Of a stretch of DNA of 55,328 bases, positions 9,583-17,724 are shown piece by piece (position 1 is the first letter of the stretch; each line of letters opens with the position of its first letter). The stretch lies in contig JBBDIG010000001.1 in assembly GCA_040880525.1 (NCBI GenBank), positions 1 through 55,328 of the forward strand. The letters are read 5' to 3'. This stretch comes from Bacteroidia bacterium (lineage in GTDB: Bacteria > Bacteroidota > Bacteroidia > CAILMK01 > JBBDIG01). The notes beneath the pieces were generated by a model. It did not search any database, was not told the origin of the DNA, and saw nothing but the letters and a program-made list of their open reading frames with translations. Made by a program: the position numbers and the translations under genes.

Positions 9583-10320
9583 ATGAATGCATTTACCCAC
9601 CTGGGCCGATACCTGAAACTCATTGGCACATCCTTCTCAAGACCTGAAAATTGGGAAGTGTATTTTGATAACCTGATTCAGGAAATGAACAAGCAGGGTG
9701 TAAACAGCATCGGGATCGTACTGGTTATCTCCGCCTTTATGGGCGCTGTAACCACCGTCCAAACAGCCTATCAGCTTGTGAGTTCACTTATTCCGGCAAG
9801 TGTAATCGGATCTGTAGTAAGTGATTCAACTATTCTGGAACTGGCGCCAACGGTAACGAGCCTTGTTCTTGCCGGAAGAATTGGATCCAGCATCGCTACT
9901 GAAATCGGGACGATGCGCGTAAGTGAGCAGATAGATGCCCTGGAAGTAATGGGTATCAACTCCGCAAGCTTTTTGGTGCTGCCCAAAATAGTTGCCTGTG
10001 TCATCATGATTCCCCTTCTTATCATTATAGCCATGTCAGTGAGCATTACCGGGGGCATCATTGCAGGCGAGCTTTCCGGTATCGTTACCGTAAATGAATT
10101 TGTTTACGGAATGCGGGACAGCTTCAGAACGTACACTTTTGTTTTTGCCCTTGTCAAAACCTTCACCTTTGCTTTCGTCATTTCAACAGTTTCGGCCTAT
10201 CAGGGATATTTCACGAAAGGTGGCGCGCTGGAAGTAGGCCAGGCAAGTACAAAAGCGATTGTGTGGAGCTCACTGCTCATCTTGTTTTTTGATTACTTAC
10301 TTGCTCAATTGTTCCTTTAA
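9583..10320 (+). CDS. MlaE-family ABC transporter permease
   Basis: Membrane subunit of an Mla/MCE-type phospholipid transporter (YrbE/MlaE family) that moves lipids between the inner and outer membranes. At 245 residues it has the typical length. There are about five hydrophobic segments; the conserved central part LAPTVTSLVLAGRIGSSIAT lies near residues 86-105, followed by EIGTMRVSEQIDALEVMGI, the family's coupling region. The ATPase gene follows after 9 bases. An MCE-domain substrate-binding gene is not in this window; in Bacteroidota it often lies elsewhere. Confidence 0.92.
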   Translation: MNAFTHLGRYLKLIGTSFSRPENWEVYFDNLIQEMNKQGVNSIGIVLVISAFMGAVTTVQTAYQLVSSLIPASVIGSVVSDSTILELAPTVTSLVLAGRIGSSIATEIGTMRVSEQIDALEVMGINSASFLVLPKIVACVIMIPLLIIIAMSVSITGGIIAGELSGIVTVNEFVYGMRDSFRTYTFVFALVKTFTFAFVISTVSAYQGYFTKGGALEVGQASTKAIVWSSLLILFFDYLLAQLFL

Positions 10321-10329
10321 TCCAGAATT

Positions 10330-11097
10330 ATGATAGAAGTTAAAGACCTGTATAAAAGCTTTGGTGAGAATGAAGTACTTCGCGGGGTCAATGCTGAGTT
10401 CAAACCCGGCAAAGTGAATATAATCATTGGAGCGAGCGGCAGTGGAAAATCCGTCCTCGTCAAGTGCCTGGTCGGCTTGCTGGAACCTGATAAAGGCGCG
10501 ATTTTATATGACAACCGCGATTTCACCAAAATGGATTACAAGAAACGGAAAGAGATAAGGGAAGAAATTGGGATGCTTTTCCAGGGTTCCGCCCTCTTTG
10601 ATTCTCTCACGGTAGAGGAAAATGTGATGTTTCCATTAAAAATATTTTCTTCCAAAAGCAAGGAAGAAATGCTGGAGCGGGTGGATACGGTATTAAAACG
10701 TGTAAATCTGGAAAATGTGAATCACCTGTACCCGGCAGAAATAAGCGGGGGAATGCAGAAGCGGGTGGGTATAGCCCGCTCTATTGCGCTGGAGATCCGC
10801 TACCTTTTTGTGGATGAACCTAACTCAGGGCTGGATCCTGCCACCGCATCAGTGATTGACAATCTGATCCAGGAACTGACAGAAGAAATGAACATTACCA
10901 CCATAATGAATAGCCACGATATGAATTCCGTATTTGAAGCTGGCGATCATATTCTTTATCTGCACAAAGGAGAAACCTGGTGGACCGGCTCACCTGATGA
11001 CATTAAAAATTCTGACAATAAGGAACTTCAGGAATTTGTTTTTGCTTCAGAATTCACAAGGCAAATGCATCTTGAAAAAAAATTGAAACCTCACTAA
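10330..11097 (+). CDS. MlaF-family ABC transporter ATP-binding protein
   Basis: ATPase partner of the permease just upstream. Its 255 residues show Walker A GASGSGKS at 34-41, the Q-loop in MLFQGSALFDS, the signature EISGGMQKRVGIARSIAL, Walker B YLFVDEPNSGLDP and the switch His in MNSHDMNSV. The GMQKR form of the signature and the GSALFDSLTV stretch are characteristic of the MlaF/Ttg2A group. It is followed by purC only 3 bases after its stop codon, so permease, ATPase and purC form one transcription unit. Confidence 0.92.
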   Translation: MIEVKDLYKSFGENEVLRGVNAEFKPGKVNIIIGASGSGKSVLVKCLVGLLEPDKGAILYDNRDFTKMDYKKRKEIREEIGMLFQGSALFDSLTVEENVMFPLKIFSSKSKEEMLERVDTVLKRVNLENVNHLYPAEISGGMQKRVGIARSIALEIRYLFVDEPNSGLDPATASVIDNLIQELTEEMNITTIMNSHDMNSVFEAGDHILYLHKGETWWTGSPDDIKNSDNKELQEFVFASEFTRQMHLEKKLKPH

Positions 11098-11100
11098 AAG

Positions 11101-12051
11101 ATGCAGATACCCGTTAAGGAAACCCGTTTCCACTTTGCCAACCAAACCGGGAGGATGCACGGAAAAGTGCGGGATATTTATTTTATAGGAGATGATTTTC
11201 TCCTGATGATCGCCACAGACCGGATCTCTGCCTTCGATATTATTCTTCCTGAAGCCATTCCATACAAAGGTGAAATCCTCAACCAGATAGCAGCAGCCAA
11301 CCTGAAAGCTACGCAGGATATCGTACCCAACTGGCTTCTGGAAGTCCCCGATCCCGCGGTTTCCTTTGGCCATCGCTGCGAACCCTTTCCGGTAGAGATG
11401 GTGATACGTGGCTATTTGTGTGGCCATGCTTGGCGCGAATACAATAGCGGGAAACGCATTATATGCGGAGTAAAAATGCCGGAAGGAATGCGGCAAAATG
11501 ATCCCTTTCCTGAGCCGATTATTACCCCCACCATCAAAGCGAAAGAAGGGCATGATGAAGATATTTCGAGCCAGGAAATTATCGCGCAGAAATTGGTTTC
11601 GGCAGAAGATTACGCCTTCCTGGAGAAATATACACGAGCGCTTTTCAAAAGAGGAACTAAGCTGGCAAAGAAGAGGGGACTGGTATTGGCTGACACCAAA
11701 TATGAATTCGGCAAACGGAAAAATATCATCTACCTGATAGATGAAGTACATACTCCGGATTCGTCCCGCTATTTCTATTCCGAGGGCTTTGACAAGAGGC
11801 AGAAGGCAGGAGAACCCCAAAAGCAGTTGTCCAAAGAATTTGTGAGAGAGTGGTTGATGGAAAGCGGTTTCAGCGGAAAGGAAAACCAGCAGATGCCCGA
11901 AATGACAGACGAAATCGTGCTGATGATCCAAAACCGGTATGTGGAATTATATGAAAAACTGATGGGCGGGAAATTTGAGTTTTCTGACCGGAGCCGCGTT
12001 GAGCACAGGCTTGCTGAAAATATTCTTGCTACGATCACACGCTACTATTAA
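11101..12051 (+). CDS. purC: Phosphoribosylaminoimidazole-succinocarboxamide synthase
   Basis: SAICAR synthase of purine biosynthesis: ATP-dependent joining of aspartate to CAIR. The 316 residues begin with the strand pattern [25 protein letters not shown] split over residues 17-42, with the ATP-binding KVRDIY. The substrate loop [20 protein letters not shown] lies near 89-108, and the acidic SAICAR signature [11 protein letters not shown] is near 193-203. The longer C-terminal part matches the 300-residue-plus form rather than the 237-residue E. coli type. Its place in an Mla-like operon shows no clear functional link. Confidence 0.95.
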   Translation: MQIPVKETRFHFANQTGRMHGKVRDIYFIGDDFLLMIATDRISAFDIILPEAIPYKGEILNQIAAANLKATQDIVPNWLLEVPDPAVSFGHRCEPFPVEMVIRGYLCGHAWREYNSGKRIICGVKMPEGMRQNDPFPEPIITPTIKAKEGHDEDISSQEIIAQKLVSAEDYAFLEKYTRALFKRGTKLAKKRGLVLADTKYEFGKRKNIIYLIDEVHTPDSSRYFYSEGFDKRQKAGEPQKQLSKEFVREWLMESGFSGKENQQMPEMTDEIVLMIQNRYVELYEKLMGGKFEFSDRSRVEHRLAENILATITRYY

Positions 12052-12132
12052 TTATATTTTTATGGAATGTAAGGCAACCTGATACTGTTGATTGAGTCCT
12101 ACTAAGTAACCGCCTTGATTTGTTGCTTATAG

Positions 12133-12151
12133 ATTATATTTGAAATATAAT
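12133..12151 (+). promoter_or_regulatory. -7 box within a 19-bp palindrome, upstream of the PKD gene
   Basis: TATATTTG at 12135-12142 fits the TAnnTTTG box and lies 27 bases before the start codon. It is embedded in a perfect palindrome: ATTATATTT (12133-12141), a central G, and AAATATAAT (12143-12151). A repressor or activator binding here would cover the promoter. The palindrome is AT-only apart from its centre, so chance cannot be excluded. Confidence 0.4.
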
Positions 12152-12169
12152 ATCTAAAATTCTCAGCCT

Positions 12170-15100
12170 TTGCGTTCCAGCCTCACTCTTTTGCTTTTCA
12201 TATTAGCTACTGCGACCGGGCAGGCGCAAACCTGTACCATTAGCGTATCCGCTACAAAAGGCTGCGTTCCACAACCCATACAGTTCAGCGTAGTATATCC
12301 CCAGGGAAAAACTCCGCAATCCCATAGCTGGGATTTTGGCAATGGTAGTTCCTCTGTGGATCCAGCCCCTACCCATATTTATCAGGATACAGGTGCTTTC
12401 GTTCCTTCCGTGATCATCAATTTTACCGATGGCACAAGTTGTACAGCGACTTACCACGTTCCTATCCTGATTTTTGACAGCCCTGAAGCAGTTATCGTTA
12501 CACCTGCCACTCAAGCTCTTTGTGCAAATGAACCATTATGTTTTGACGAAAACTCTATTATGGCCAACAGCGGGGCGCCCATTCACCGCTGGAACTGGGT
12601 ATTCGGAGATGGAGGCGGCTCCTTATTGCCAAAGCCCTGTCATCTGTATTCCGCAAACGGCACATACTCCGTTACGCTGGAAGTAACCGATACCAATGGT
12701 TGCCGGAACCTGGTGAGAAAGGATATTACCCTCAAATTCTCTGAGCGATTCAAGCCGGTTTTTGATGTCACCCTAAATGATAGCTGCCCGCTGGAAGCTA
12801 CACTCATCAATTTGACTGATACCACCGGAATGAAGATCACTAAATTTTTCTGGATATATGGTGATGGAAGCATTGATAGCTGCGACTTCAGCACATCCAA
12901 TTGCAGCAATCTATGGACAAATACAAAGCATATATACAACAAACCTGGCAACCACTACGTGAAGCTGGTATTTGAGAATGAAATCGGATGCCGTGATACT
13001 ACCAGGCATCCATTTCCTATATTTTTTCAACCGCCCATTTTTGATATTACCGCGTTCCCATCCGGGACTATGTGTTTTGATGGGCCTCCGCTTGTGCAGT
13101 TCAATCAGCCGGTAGGCCCACTGGACTTTAGCATCAAATGGAACTTTGGCGACCCTGGCAGTCTCGAATCCAACGAAATCAGAGATGACTATGAACCTTC
13201 TCACCTTTTTTCCGAACCGGGAAGTTTCGACATATATTTAAAGATAAAGTCCGCAGGCTGTATAAAAGATACCACCTACTGCGGAATGGTGAATATTACC
13301 GGTCCTCTGGCCTTGATCAACTATCCGCCACCGGCTTCCCGAAACAGCTACCGCTCTCCGCAACCATTTCCAACTGGCGGATGGCCTCAAACAATTGACA
13401 ACTGCCTCGATTCCGTAGTGCATTACAGCACACTGGATACGGTATTTAAACCTGGCGGGAACCGAGTGGAGATATTTTGCAACGCGGATACAGCAAACAA
13501 AACCATCACTAAAACACGTATTTGCGGCCTTGACACACTGTATGAATATGGCATCATGCTTAAACCTTCATCTGTGGTTTTCAGAGATACCACTGAAATT
13601 GTAGAAACAAAAAAAACATGGATCATGGGGCAGCCTTTGCCTTCAGGCCAGGTATTTCAGCAATCCACCGGCTTTTATAATCCGCAGAATATACATGACA
13701 GTGACTTGTATAGCTGCACAGCACCCAATTGGGTACACTTCGTAAATAACACGGTTAAGCACCGGGGATACAAGGCAATGGATGATATACCACCAGGATT
13801 TCCTGATGTCTGTAAAAACCCCAGCTATGGCAGTGCCAGCGACAGCCTCATCTATTTCTGGGATTTTGACGAAGGAACCTCTGACACCTCCACGGAGGCT
13901 AATCCTGATGAGCGCGCGCGGTATTCCACCAGAAAAGTTCCGGTACATAAATACGTGGATCCGGGATGCTATGCGGCCAGGCTCACGGTGATTGATACTG
14001 TAGCAGGCTGCACCAGTGCCGTTTCACAGCCCCTCACCATTGGCCCGGCAGATGCCGGTTGGGCTCCCGAATTCGATACCATTCAACACATGACCCACGA
14101 AAAGCAAAAAGAACTGGAAGGACTCGGCTTCAGAAGAGGAATGATCCTAAACGGACCCAATTGCGTTGATGAGAGGCAAAAACTCAATCTCTCGGAAATA
14201 TTGCCGATTTGCGAAGCCGAAGACTACTGGGTGGTTTTTGATTCCGCTGACCATAAAGCTGACACATGCGGAAGCCGGCTTCTGCCAACGCACGATTGGA
14301 TCGGCAAGGACATGCTGGAAGTGAGCGATTATACGCACATATATCATACGCCTGGCTGGAAAACCATAGGGTTTGTAGTGAAGAATGGCGATTGCATTGA
14401 TACTGCATGGTATCATAATTATAAATACATCCACGGCTTTGACCCAACGCTTAACCTGAATCCCAAAAATGGTTGTCCCGGAGATACCTTCCGGATTTCT
14501 CCAAGGGATAAGCTACAACCGGGGATCAAATTATTTATCCTTGATTACTTCTACCAGGCCGGACCTTCTTCCAGTATTGATACGCTGAAAAGCGATACTC
14601 TTTCTTTCAGAATTATAAACGGGGATACTATAACGACTTCAGTGCATGACATTACGCTGGACATCAATGATCCTGATACCGTCAATGGCCTGCTTGATAC
14701 AGTACTGTTCAGCCATGACCGCACAGGAGTTTTCACTGTCCGAACAAGGATCATTTCACGTTTCGGGTGTAATATTTCCGAAGACCGGAAATTCTTTATA
14801 GGCCATAACGCCACGATCATTCCGGGCGATACCGTTGTCTGCATTGGGGACAGCGTGCTTTTTACACCCAGAGTGAATTATTACACCTTTAATAAAGACA
14901 GCAATGTAGTTCTGGAAAACAGGCTTTTCTGGTTCAACCCAATCGGGCTCAGGAACGGGCGTGTTCCAGATATTGTGGAAGAAATAAAATGGGATCTGGA
15001 TGGCGACAGCATTCCTGATGATTCCATCTATACACCGACCTTTAAATATGATAGCATCGGGAGCTATACTATCAGGGTTTTTACGAAAGACAGTTCAGGT

Positions 15101-16516
15101 TGTGACTGGCAGGTAAAGGAACTGAAGGATTTTATAAAAGTAGTAGGTGTTTCGGCAAGCTTTACCGTGGACAGCCCCGGAGCCACCCGCATCTGCGCTC
15201 CGCAAATAATCAGCTTTACAGATAATTCCACCATACAGTTGCCAGAGTCCGGCCTTGACAGCATCGTGGAATATGAGTGGGATTTCGGGGATGGCAGCGC
15301 ACCGCTGCTGAAGACTGACAGCACGGGGAAAAAGGTGTCTCACGTGTTTCTGCATAATGGCGAGTTTACTGTGACACTTACCGTAAGGTTATTTAACAGC
15401 AACCGGGGCGGGCCGGGATGCACCAGTACCTTCACCCGCAAAGTAACCATTCAGGGGCCTACTCCCCGCTTTAAGATTATTGGGGATAGCAGCGGATGCT
15501 TTCCCTTCACCGTAACCGTAGTGGATTTTTCCACAAATGGATCCGTGAAGGAGTGGAAACTTGGCGATGGCCGAACCTATCAACCTAAAGCAGGAGAAGA
15601 TACGCTCACCTTTACTTACGGCACTCCCGGTGTTTATTGCCTCGAATTATTTGCCGGAGACAGCGTGAGAGATGATAATGATTCGATCATTTACTGCACA
15701 GACTTTTATCCGTTTAATGGGTGCGACATACAGGTTACCGTGTTGCCTCCAAATGAAGCAGGCCTGATCGCTGACGAGATCGTGTGCGTAAATTTTCCAG
15801 TGGAATTCAGAGATGCCTCAGATACAAGCTATTCTGAATACAGCATAGATTACGGGGATGGAAATACTGACAGCAACAGCACCGGTAACTTTGAGCATGT
15901 GTATAATGACACAGGAACGTATATCATAAATTATTACCCCACAGGAGCGTCCTGCAATCTTACCGTACAAAGGCAAGTGAAAGTGGTGGATGTTCTCGCC
16001 TTTTTTACAATAGATTCCCTGAAAAGCGAAATGCCAATGTTCACGTTCAAAAATGAATCAAAGAATGCCAACAGCTTTGTCTGGACGGTTGATGATGGCA
16101 GCGCTCCGGTAACGTTTGATCACATGGGGGATTTCTTCCATTCATTCCAGGAAGCCGGAGAAATAGAGGTGTGCCTCCTGGCCACAAATGCGCAGGAATG
16201 TGTAGATACTTTCTGCCGCACCATTCTCATAGACATAGATCTCTTCATTCCGAATGTTTTCACCCCTGGCAATAATGATGGCTACAACGATAATTTCGTT
16301 GTCCGGATTAAAGGCCACACCTATTATCACCTGAAAATCTATAACCGCTGGGGCGAAAAGGTATTTGAAAGCAACGACAGCGAATACACCTGGAATGGCC
16401 GGATGAAGAATGATGGCCAGGAATTGCCGGCAGGAGGATATTACTTTCTGTTCAACTATTCGCACCTGGGCGGCACGATACAAAAAGTAACCGGAACAGT
16501 GACCCTGATCAGGTAA
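12170..16516 (+). CDS. Large PKD-repeat surface protein with CHU_C (T9SS type B) tail
   Basis: Secreted surface protein of 1448 residues. The start is TTG; a stop codon lies just upstream in frame, and the first residues MRSSLTLLLFILATATGQA are a signal peptide. The body carries PKD-like domains recognisable by WDFGDG-type cores near residues 51, 138, 226, 321, 562, 939, 1034, 1223 and 1303, many closed by a Gly-Cys pair. From about 1359 it ends in the gliding-motility-associated C-terminal domain: IPNVFTPGNNDGYND, LKIYNRWGEKVFES, and a last strand of VTGTVTLIR. This tail directs T9SS export and surface attachment. Likely roles are adhesion or matrix building; no catalytic domain is seen. No strong T-run terminator follows on this strand. 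Confidence 0.9.
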   Translation: MRSSLTLLLFILATATGQAQTCTISVSATKGCVPQPIQFSVVYPQGKTPQSHSWDFGNGSSSVDPAPTHIYQDTGAFVPSVIINFTDGTSCTATYHVPILIFDSPEAVIVTPATQALCANEPLCFDENSIMANSGAPIHRWNWVFGDGGGSLLPKPCHLYSANGTYSVTLEVTDTNGCRNLVRKDITLKFSERFKPVFDVTLNDSCPLEATLINLTDTTGMKITKFFWIYGDGSIDSCDFSTSNCSNLWTNTKHIYNKPGNHYVKLVFENEIGCRDTTRHPFPIFFQPPIFDITAFPSGTMCFDGPPLVQFNQPVGPLDFSIKWNFGDPGSLESNEIRDDYEPSHLFSEPGSFDIYLKIKSAGCIKDTTYCGMVNITGPLALINYPPPASRNSYRSPQPFPTGGWPQTIDNCLDSVVHYSTLDTVFKPGGNRVEIFCNADTANKTITKTRICGLDTLYEYGIMLKPSSVVFRDTTEIVETKKTWIMGQPLPSGQVFQQSTGFYNPQNIHDSDLYSCTAPNWVHFVNNTVKHRGYKAMDDIPPGFPDVCKNPSYGSASDSLIYFWDFDEGTSDTSTEANPDERARYSTRKVPVHKYVDPGCYAARLTVIDTVAGCTSAVSQPLTIGPADAGWAPEFDTIQHMTHEKQKELEGLGFRRGMILNGPNCVDERQKLNLSEILPICEAEDYWVVFDSADHKADTCGSRLLPTHDWIGKDMLEVSDYTHIYHTPGWKTIGFVVKNGDCIDTAWYHNYKYIHGFDPTLNLNPKNGCPGDTFRISPRDKLQPGIKLFILDYFYQAGPSSSIDTLKSDTLSFRIINGDTITTSVHDITLDINDPDTVNGLLDTVLFSHDRTGVFTVRTRIISRFGCNISEDRKFFIGHNATIIPGDTVVCIGDSVLFTPRVNYYTFNKDSNVVLENRLFWFNPIGLRNGRVPDIVEEIKWDLDGDSIPDDSIYTPTFKYDSIGSYTIRVFTKDSSGCDWQVKELKDFIKVVGVSASFTVDSPGATRICAPQIISFTDNSTIQLPESGLDSIVEYEWDFGDGSAPLLKTDSTGKKVSHVFLHNGEFTVTLTVRLFNSNRGGPGCTSTFTRKVTIQGPTPRFKIIGDSSGCFPFTVTVVDFSTNGSVKEWKLGDGRTYQPKAGEDTLTFTYGTPGVYCLELFAGDSVRDDNDSIIYCTDFYPFNGCDIQVTVLPPNEAGLIADEIVCVNFPVEFRDASDTSYSEYSIDYGDGNTDSNSTGNFEHVYNDTGTYIINYYPTGASCNLTVQRQVKVVDVLAFFTIDSLKSEMPMFTFKNESKNANSFVWTVDDGSAPVTFDHMGDFFHSFQEAGEIEVCLLATNAQECVDTFCRTILIDIDLFIPNVFTPGNNDGYNDNFVVRIKGHTYYHLKIYNRWGEKVFESNDSEYTWNGRMKNDGQELPAGGYYFLFNYSHLGGTIQKVTGTVTLIR

Positions 16517-16556
16517 TAGCCGTTTTCAGCCTGGAGGGAATAGCAGGCCTAATGAT

Positions 16557-16607
16557 CACAAAAAATGCGAATGCCTCACAAAGCCATGTCTTGTGAGGCA
16601 TTCGCAT
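16557..16607 (-). terminator. Perfect 17-bp hairpin with U-tract on the minus strand
   Basis: ATGCGAATGCCTCACAA (16565-16581) pairs perfectly with TTGTGAGGCATTCGCAT (16591-16607) around a 9-base loop. The A-run lies on the left (16559-16564), so an efficient U-tract exists only for transcripts on the minus strand, where no gene is seen upstream. On the plus strand the hairpin follows the PKD gene but lacks a T-run. It may still serve as a 3' end or stability element. Confidence 0.6.
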
Positions 16608-17072
16608 AACATACGTCCGGAATCCGCCCGGAGATATAGGAAATTAATTAAACTGTAACTGTCAAGAATATATTATTTTGTACCGCTATGAGCTGCAAAT
16701 GTATCAAATATATATCATTTTATTGCGCAAAAATTTTCCTGATTGTTGATGATTTTTTGATGCAAGAGCTATAAGCATACTATTTACAGCAATATAGAGG
16801 ACTTTTCAATCATTCAATTCCTACATGCCGGGAAACAATTTTATATTTTGCCTTGCTTCAAGAAATATAGTTTGGGACAAACAAGAAAGGCGGGTCCGCA
16901 CGATGCTTTTCCTGCATGCCACAAATATTGAAAGCATCAAAAAAAACCTGCTCCCACCTCGTTCAGACATCTTTCCCTGTCATGATTTCGTGCAATTCTT
17001 TGAACCTAAACCGGCACTAATTGCTTCATTATATTGACGGGCAACAGGGATTCCCTTAATTTCCCGGTTTTT
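16608..17072. other. Intergenic stretch without a recognised gene
   Basis: AT-rich sequence between the PKD gene and the slyD-like gene. A 70-codon open frame at 16825-17037 on the plus strand has no recognisable features and poor protein character (several Phe/Pro/Cys clusters), so it is not called. No tRNA-like cloverleaf or repeat was found. The right end leads into the slyD promoter. Confidence 0.6.
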
Positions 17073-17080
17073 TAATTTTG
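17073..17080 (+). promoter_or_regulatory. slyD-like gene promoter -7 box (TAATTTTG)
   Basis: TAATTTTG matches TAnnTTTG exactly and lies 20 bases before the ATG at 17101. The -33 TTTG element is not evident at the usual distance. Confidence 0.45.
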
Positions 17081-17100
17081 TTCACATAAAATCAATAGCA

Positions 17101-17604
17101 ATGAATATTTCAAATGAAAAAGTAGTTTCCTTGTGGTACGAACTGCATTTGAATGATGAAAAGGGAGAGCTTGTAGAGAAGGTGGAGCCGGAAAATCCTT
17201 TTACATTTTTGTATGGTGCGGGAAATCTGGTGCCAAAATTTGAAGACGAATTGAAAGGCCTTAAGGAAGGGGACGCGTTCGATTTTCCACTGAACAGCGA
17301 TGAGGCTTATGGCCCTGTAAAAGAGGAAGCCATTGTTGATCTTCCGCGTGAAATCTTTTCTTTGGATGGCAAGCAACCGGAAGAAGTGATCAAGGAAGGC
17401 GATGTTGTCCCAATGCAGGATGAAGCCGGCAACAAGCTGCAGGGCCGGGTGCTGGAACTTGGAGAAAGCATAAAAATGGATTTCAACCATCCGCTGGCTG
17501 GCCAGGACCTCTATTTTAAAGGAAAAGTGCTTGAGGTGCGGGAGGCATCACAGGAGGAACTGGAACATAAACATGCACATGGGCCAGGCGGCCATAAAGA
17601 ATAA
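17101..17604 (+). CDS. slyD: FKBP-type peptidyl-prolyl isomerase, SlyD-like
   Basis: Cytosolic prolyl isomerase and chaperone of the SlyD group, 167 residues. Residues 1-70 form the first FKBP half, with FLYGAGNLVPKFEDELKGL near 35-53 and FPLNSDEAYGP near 62-72; the insert-in-flap domain follows (about 75-125), then the return strands with FNHPLAGQDLYFKGKV. The tail HKHAHGPGGHKE is a short version of the metal-binding histidine tail. It is a single-gene unit between an upstream -7 box and a strong bidirectional terminator. Confidence 0.92.
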   Translation: MNISNEKVVSLWYELHLNDEKGELVEKVEPENPFTFLYGAGNLVPKFEDELKGLKEGDAFDFPLNSDEAYGPVKEEAIVDLPREIFSLDGKQPEEVIKEGDVVPMQDEAGNKLQGRVLELGESIKMDFNHPLAGQDLYFKGKVLEVREASQEELEHKHAHGPGGHKE

Positions 17605-17630
17605 ATTTATCTTACTATATAACATTAACC

Positions 17631-17662
17631 AAAAAGGCAGAACGCAGATGTTCTGCCTTTTT
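17631..17662. terminator. Bidirectional terminator between slyD-like and ctpA-like genes
   Basis: AAAAAGGCAGAAC (17631-17643) and GTTCTGCCTTTTT (17650-17662) form a perfect 13-bp stem with a 6-base loop and A/T runs at both ends. It serves the convergent genes on either side. Confidence 0.85.
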
Positions 17663-17724
17663 GATTAATGAAGAACCTAGGAAACAATTGCTTTGTACCG
17701 CAGGCATTATTTATATCGCCCAGA

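Noticed and set aside
11047..11931. Long open frame on the minus strand opposite purC (294 codons)
   Set aside because: It lies wholly over purC and the mlaF end, has no recognisable domain, and its composition follows from the codons of the genuine gene on the other strand.
12170..16516. CRISPR or tandem DNA repeats in the PKD gene
   Set aside because: The repeats are at protein level only; no regularly spaced identical DNA units were seen, here or elsewhere in the window.
16825..17037. 70-codon frame before the slyD-like gene
   Set aside because: No domain, odd composition, and no promoter or terminator of its own; listed only as an unassigned stretch.
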